From the NCBI GenBank assembly GCA_013330315.1, contig DUIO01000064.1, forward strand, positions 2,343 through 9,481: a DNA stretch of 7,139 nt. The letters are read 5' to 3'. The stretch's first letter is position 1. Every line of letters begins with the position of its first letter. The position numbers and the translations under genes were made by a program. Below are positions 5,800-7,139 of this stretch, one piece after another. Below the pieces are notes generated by a model. The model was not told the DNA's origin and ran no database searches. It saw nothing but the letters and a program-made list of their open reading frames with translations. The stretch comes from Methanosarcina sp. Its GTDB lineage: Archaea > Halobacteriota > Methanosarcinia > Methanosarcinales > Methanosarcinaceae.

Positions 5800-6888
5800 T
5801 CAAATCAACAAGTCCTCAATCCCTGCTTCTCTTACAATCTCAATCGCCCTTTCCTCCTCTTCCGGAGTGATCTCACGTGCGATTTCAGGGTATTCCATTG
5901 CATGGTAGCAGGGCCTGTACTGGAACATGAGGTTGAACCTGGTTTCAGGGATGTTTTTTGCAACCCATTCTGCAATTGGTTTTGTGCAGCACTCGAGGTG
6001 GCCCGGAAGGACAAGGTGACGGAGGAGGACTTCGGCTGTCTCGTAGGCGAATTTGAAATTCGGCTGAACGATTTCCAGGTAATTATTTATTTTTGAATAT
6101 TTTCGGGCGCATTCGTTGTTTCCATACTTGAAATCGCCGAGGTAGACGTCTACAACTCCTTCGAGGATTTCTGCAATTTCAGGAGAATGAAACATATTTG
6201 AGTTCCAGATGACAGGGGTGTTTTGAGATATTTCTTTAACGGTTTTGAGGATTGTGTATGTATGGGGGGTCGGGGTCACGAAATTCACATTTTTTGCCCC
6301 GTGAAGCCTTCTGAGGTCTATTAGCTTTGCAAGTTTGCGCGGCTCAACCCGGGTCCCGCAGTCCGGGCAGGTAGAAATGTCCCAGTTCTGGCAGTAAACG
6401 CAGGCAAAAACACAGCCTGAAAAAAAGATCGTATGCGAGGGCACAAGTTCGGGCTCTTCCCCCATATGCAGAAACTCGGAAGCATAATAGGAAACATCTG
6501 TCAGCTTGCAGAAGCCTTTTTCACCTATCTCTCTATTGACCCCACAGTCCCACCCACAGCAAGAACAGTTCTCAAGCATCCTGCCCACGATTGCAATCTT
6601 GAGGTCAAGCAAAGAGGGACTGGCTTTGGGGATCTCCAGGAAGCTTTCGGTATACAGCCTCAGCCTGTTAGAACTATCTGAATAAACAAGGGCATCCATT
6701 GCCTCAATGTCAAGGCTTTCTCGTAGCTTTCTATATTCTTTAATGCTTTCTTTATGGATATTCCGGAGTTCTTCAAGCCCCGCTTCAGGGTCGAATTCAA
6801 CTGAAATTTTCTCTGAAATTTTGGAGAGGGCAGGCATTTCATCTCCCTGCACCTTAAGGTAACGTTTCAGGTACTTCGGGGCTGCCAT
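5800..6888 (-). CDS. Radical SAM protein, pyruvate formate-lyase activase-like (COG1313 family)
   Basis: The protein has 362 residues from the ATG at 6888. The 4Fe-4S/SAM motif is GCVFACVYCQNW, CxxxCxxC with cysteines at about 159, 163 and 166. Before it lies a cysteine-rich stretch, CSCCGWDCGVNREIGEKGFC (108-127), typical of COG1313 proteins, and after it a CPDC pair (174-177). Downstream, NFVTPTPHTY, IWNSNMF and VYLGDFKYG match the barrel strands of this family, as does the LVLPGHLE segment. Family members resemble glycyl-radical enzyme activases, but the partner is usually unknown and no glycyl-radical enzyme gene is visible here. The frame continues upstream to 7074, but that adds 62 residues encoded by a purine-rich low-complexity tract and spanning the promoter, so it is rejected. 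The length fits the family. It is an oxygen-sensitive cytoplasmic enzyme by inference. Confidence 0.9.
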   Translation of the reverse strand: MAAPKYLKRYLKVQGDEMPALSKISEKISVEFDPEAGLEELRNIHKESIKEYRKLRESLDIEAMDALVYSDSSNRLRLYTESFLEIPKASPSLLDLKIAIVGRMLENCSCCGWDCGVNREIGEKGFCKLTDVSYYASEFLHMGEEPELVPSHTIFFSGCVFACVYCQNWDISTCPDCGTRVEPRKLAKLIDLRRLHGAKNVNFVTPTPHTYTILKTVKEISQNTPVIWNSNMFHSPEIAEILEGVVDVYLGDFKYGNNECARKYSKINNYLEIVQPNFKFAYETAEVLLRHLVLPGHLECCTKPIAEWVAKNIPETRFNLMFQYRPCYHAMEYPEIAREITPEEEERAIEIVREAGIEDLLI

Positions 6889-6934
6889 ATTAGAATATCT
6901 GTTAGCATAGCTTAAAGATTTATGGGAAACCCCT

Positions 6935-6950
6935 GATATAAAATTTAAGA
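6935..6950 (-). promoter_or_regulatory. Promoter of the radical SAM gene
   Basis: On the minus strand CTTAAATTTTATATCA carries a TATA box (TTTTATAT at 6936-6943) centred about 50 nt before the ATG at 6888, predicting a leader of about 25 nt. No clear Shine-Dalgarno sequence precedes the ATG. The position supports starting the protein at 6888 and not at the distal 7074. Confidence 0.5.
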
Positions 6951-6993
6951 TGTTCTCATAGAACCGTATGTACCATATGCAAAACCAGCAATT

Positions 6994-7065
6994 GAAGAAA
7001 GAGATAAAAAGAGATAAGAGATTGAGAAAAAAAAGAGATAAAGAAAGAAAAAGAAGAAAAGAAAA
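6994..7065. repeat. Low-complexity polypurine tract
   Basis: The + strand is almost entirely A and G, with repeated AGAGATA(A) words at about 7000, 7010 and 7034. The minus strand is therefore T/C-rich, with runs such as TCTTTTTTTTCTC. It may act as a T-rich transcription terminator for a leftward gene lying beyond the window, or simply be slippage-prone spacer. Translated leftward it would give a Phe/Leu/Ser-rich stretch that mimics a membrane segment. Confidence 0.5.
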
Positions 7066-7139
7066 ATCTCTCAAAACAAGAGACTAATGGAAAAGTGTAT
7101 TGCTTATAGTGATATGGTTTTAATTTACAGGCGGGTCTT

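Overview
The window looks like a chromosomal segment of a methanogenic archaeon, most likely Methanosarcina or a close relative. This is inferred from several signs. Coding DNA is moderately GC-rich and is separated by very AT-rich spacers. Promoters are of the BRE/TATA type and sit about 25-30 nt before start codons, implying short or absent leaders. Two of the genes are tandem winged-helix regulators of archaeal style. No rRNA, tRNA, CRISPR array or intact insertion sequence is visible.

Left part (1-2100, rightward). A promoter with an elaborate symmetric operator (195-246) drives a two-gene operon. The first gene encodes a tandem winged-helix regulator (248-1162). The second, overlapping it by 8 nt, encodes a small nucleotidyltransferase with a C-terminal helical/winged-helix region (1155-1967). 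A DNA-binding protein coupled to a GG...DxD nucleotidyltransferase is the layout of AbiE-like (type IV) toxin-antitoxin or phage-defence pairs, so this is the best candidate for an undescribed system here. A short ORF overlaps the end of the nucleotidyltransferase gene and may be a truncated third member.

Middle (2006-4047, mostly leftward). A convergent gene (2006-2908) encodes a second tandem winged-helix protein. Its C-terminal domain resembles that of the first regulator, so the two are probably diverged paralogues. Upstream of it lies a decayed restriction-modification-like locus: a DUF1016/YhcG-type nuclease gene broken by two frameshifts and truncated (about 3215-3632), abutting what looks like the last ~50 codons of a type I specificity subunit gene (about 3051-3206). 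Region 3633-4047 holds no convincing gene.

Right part (4048-7139, leftward). One gene encodes a secreted or membrane-anchored multi-pass protein with a duplicated helical module in its soluble tail (4048-5532). Another encodes a radical SAM enzyme of the pyruvate formate-lyase-activase-like COG1313 family (5800-6888). Each has its own promoter. The spacer between them carries a degenerate T-rich tandem repeat of about 14-15 bp. A strongly purine-biased tract (6994-7065) lies upstream of the radical SAM gene and would give a spurious hydrophobic N-terminal extension if translated.
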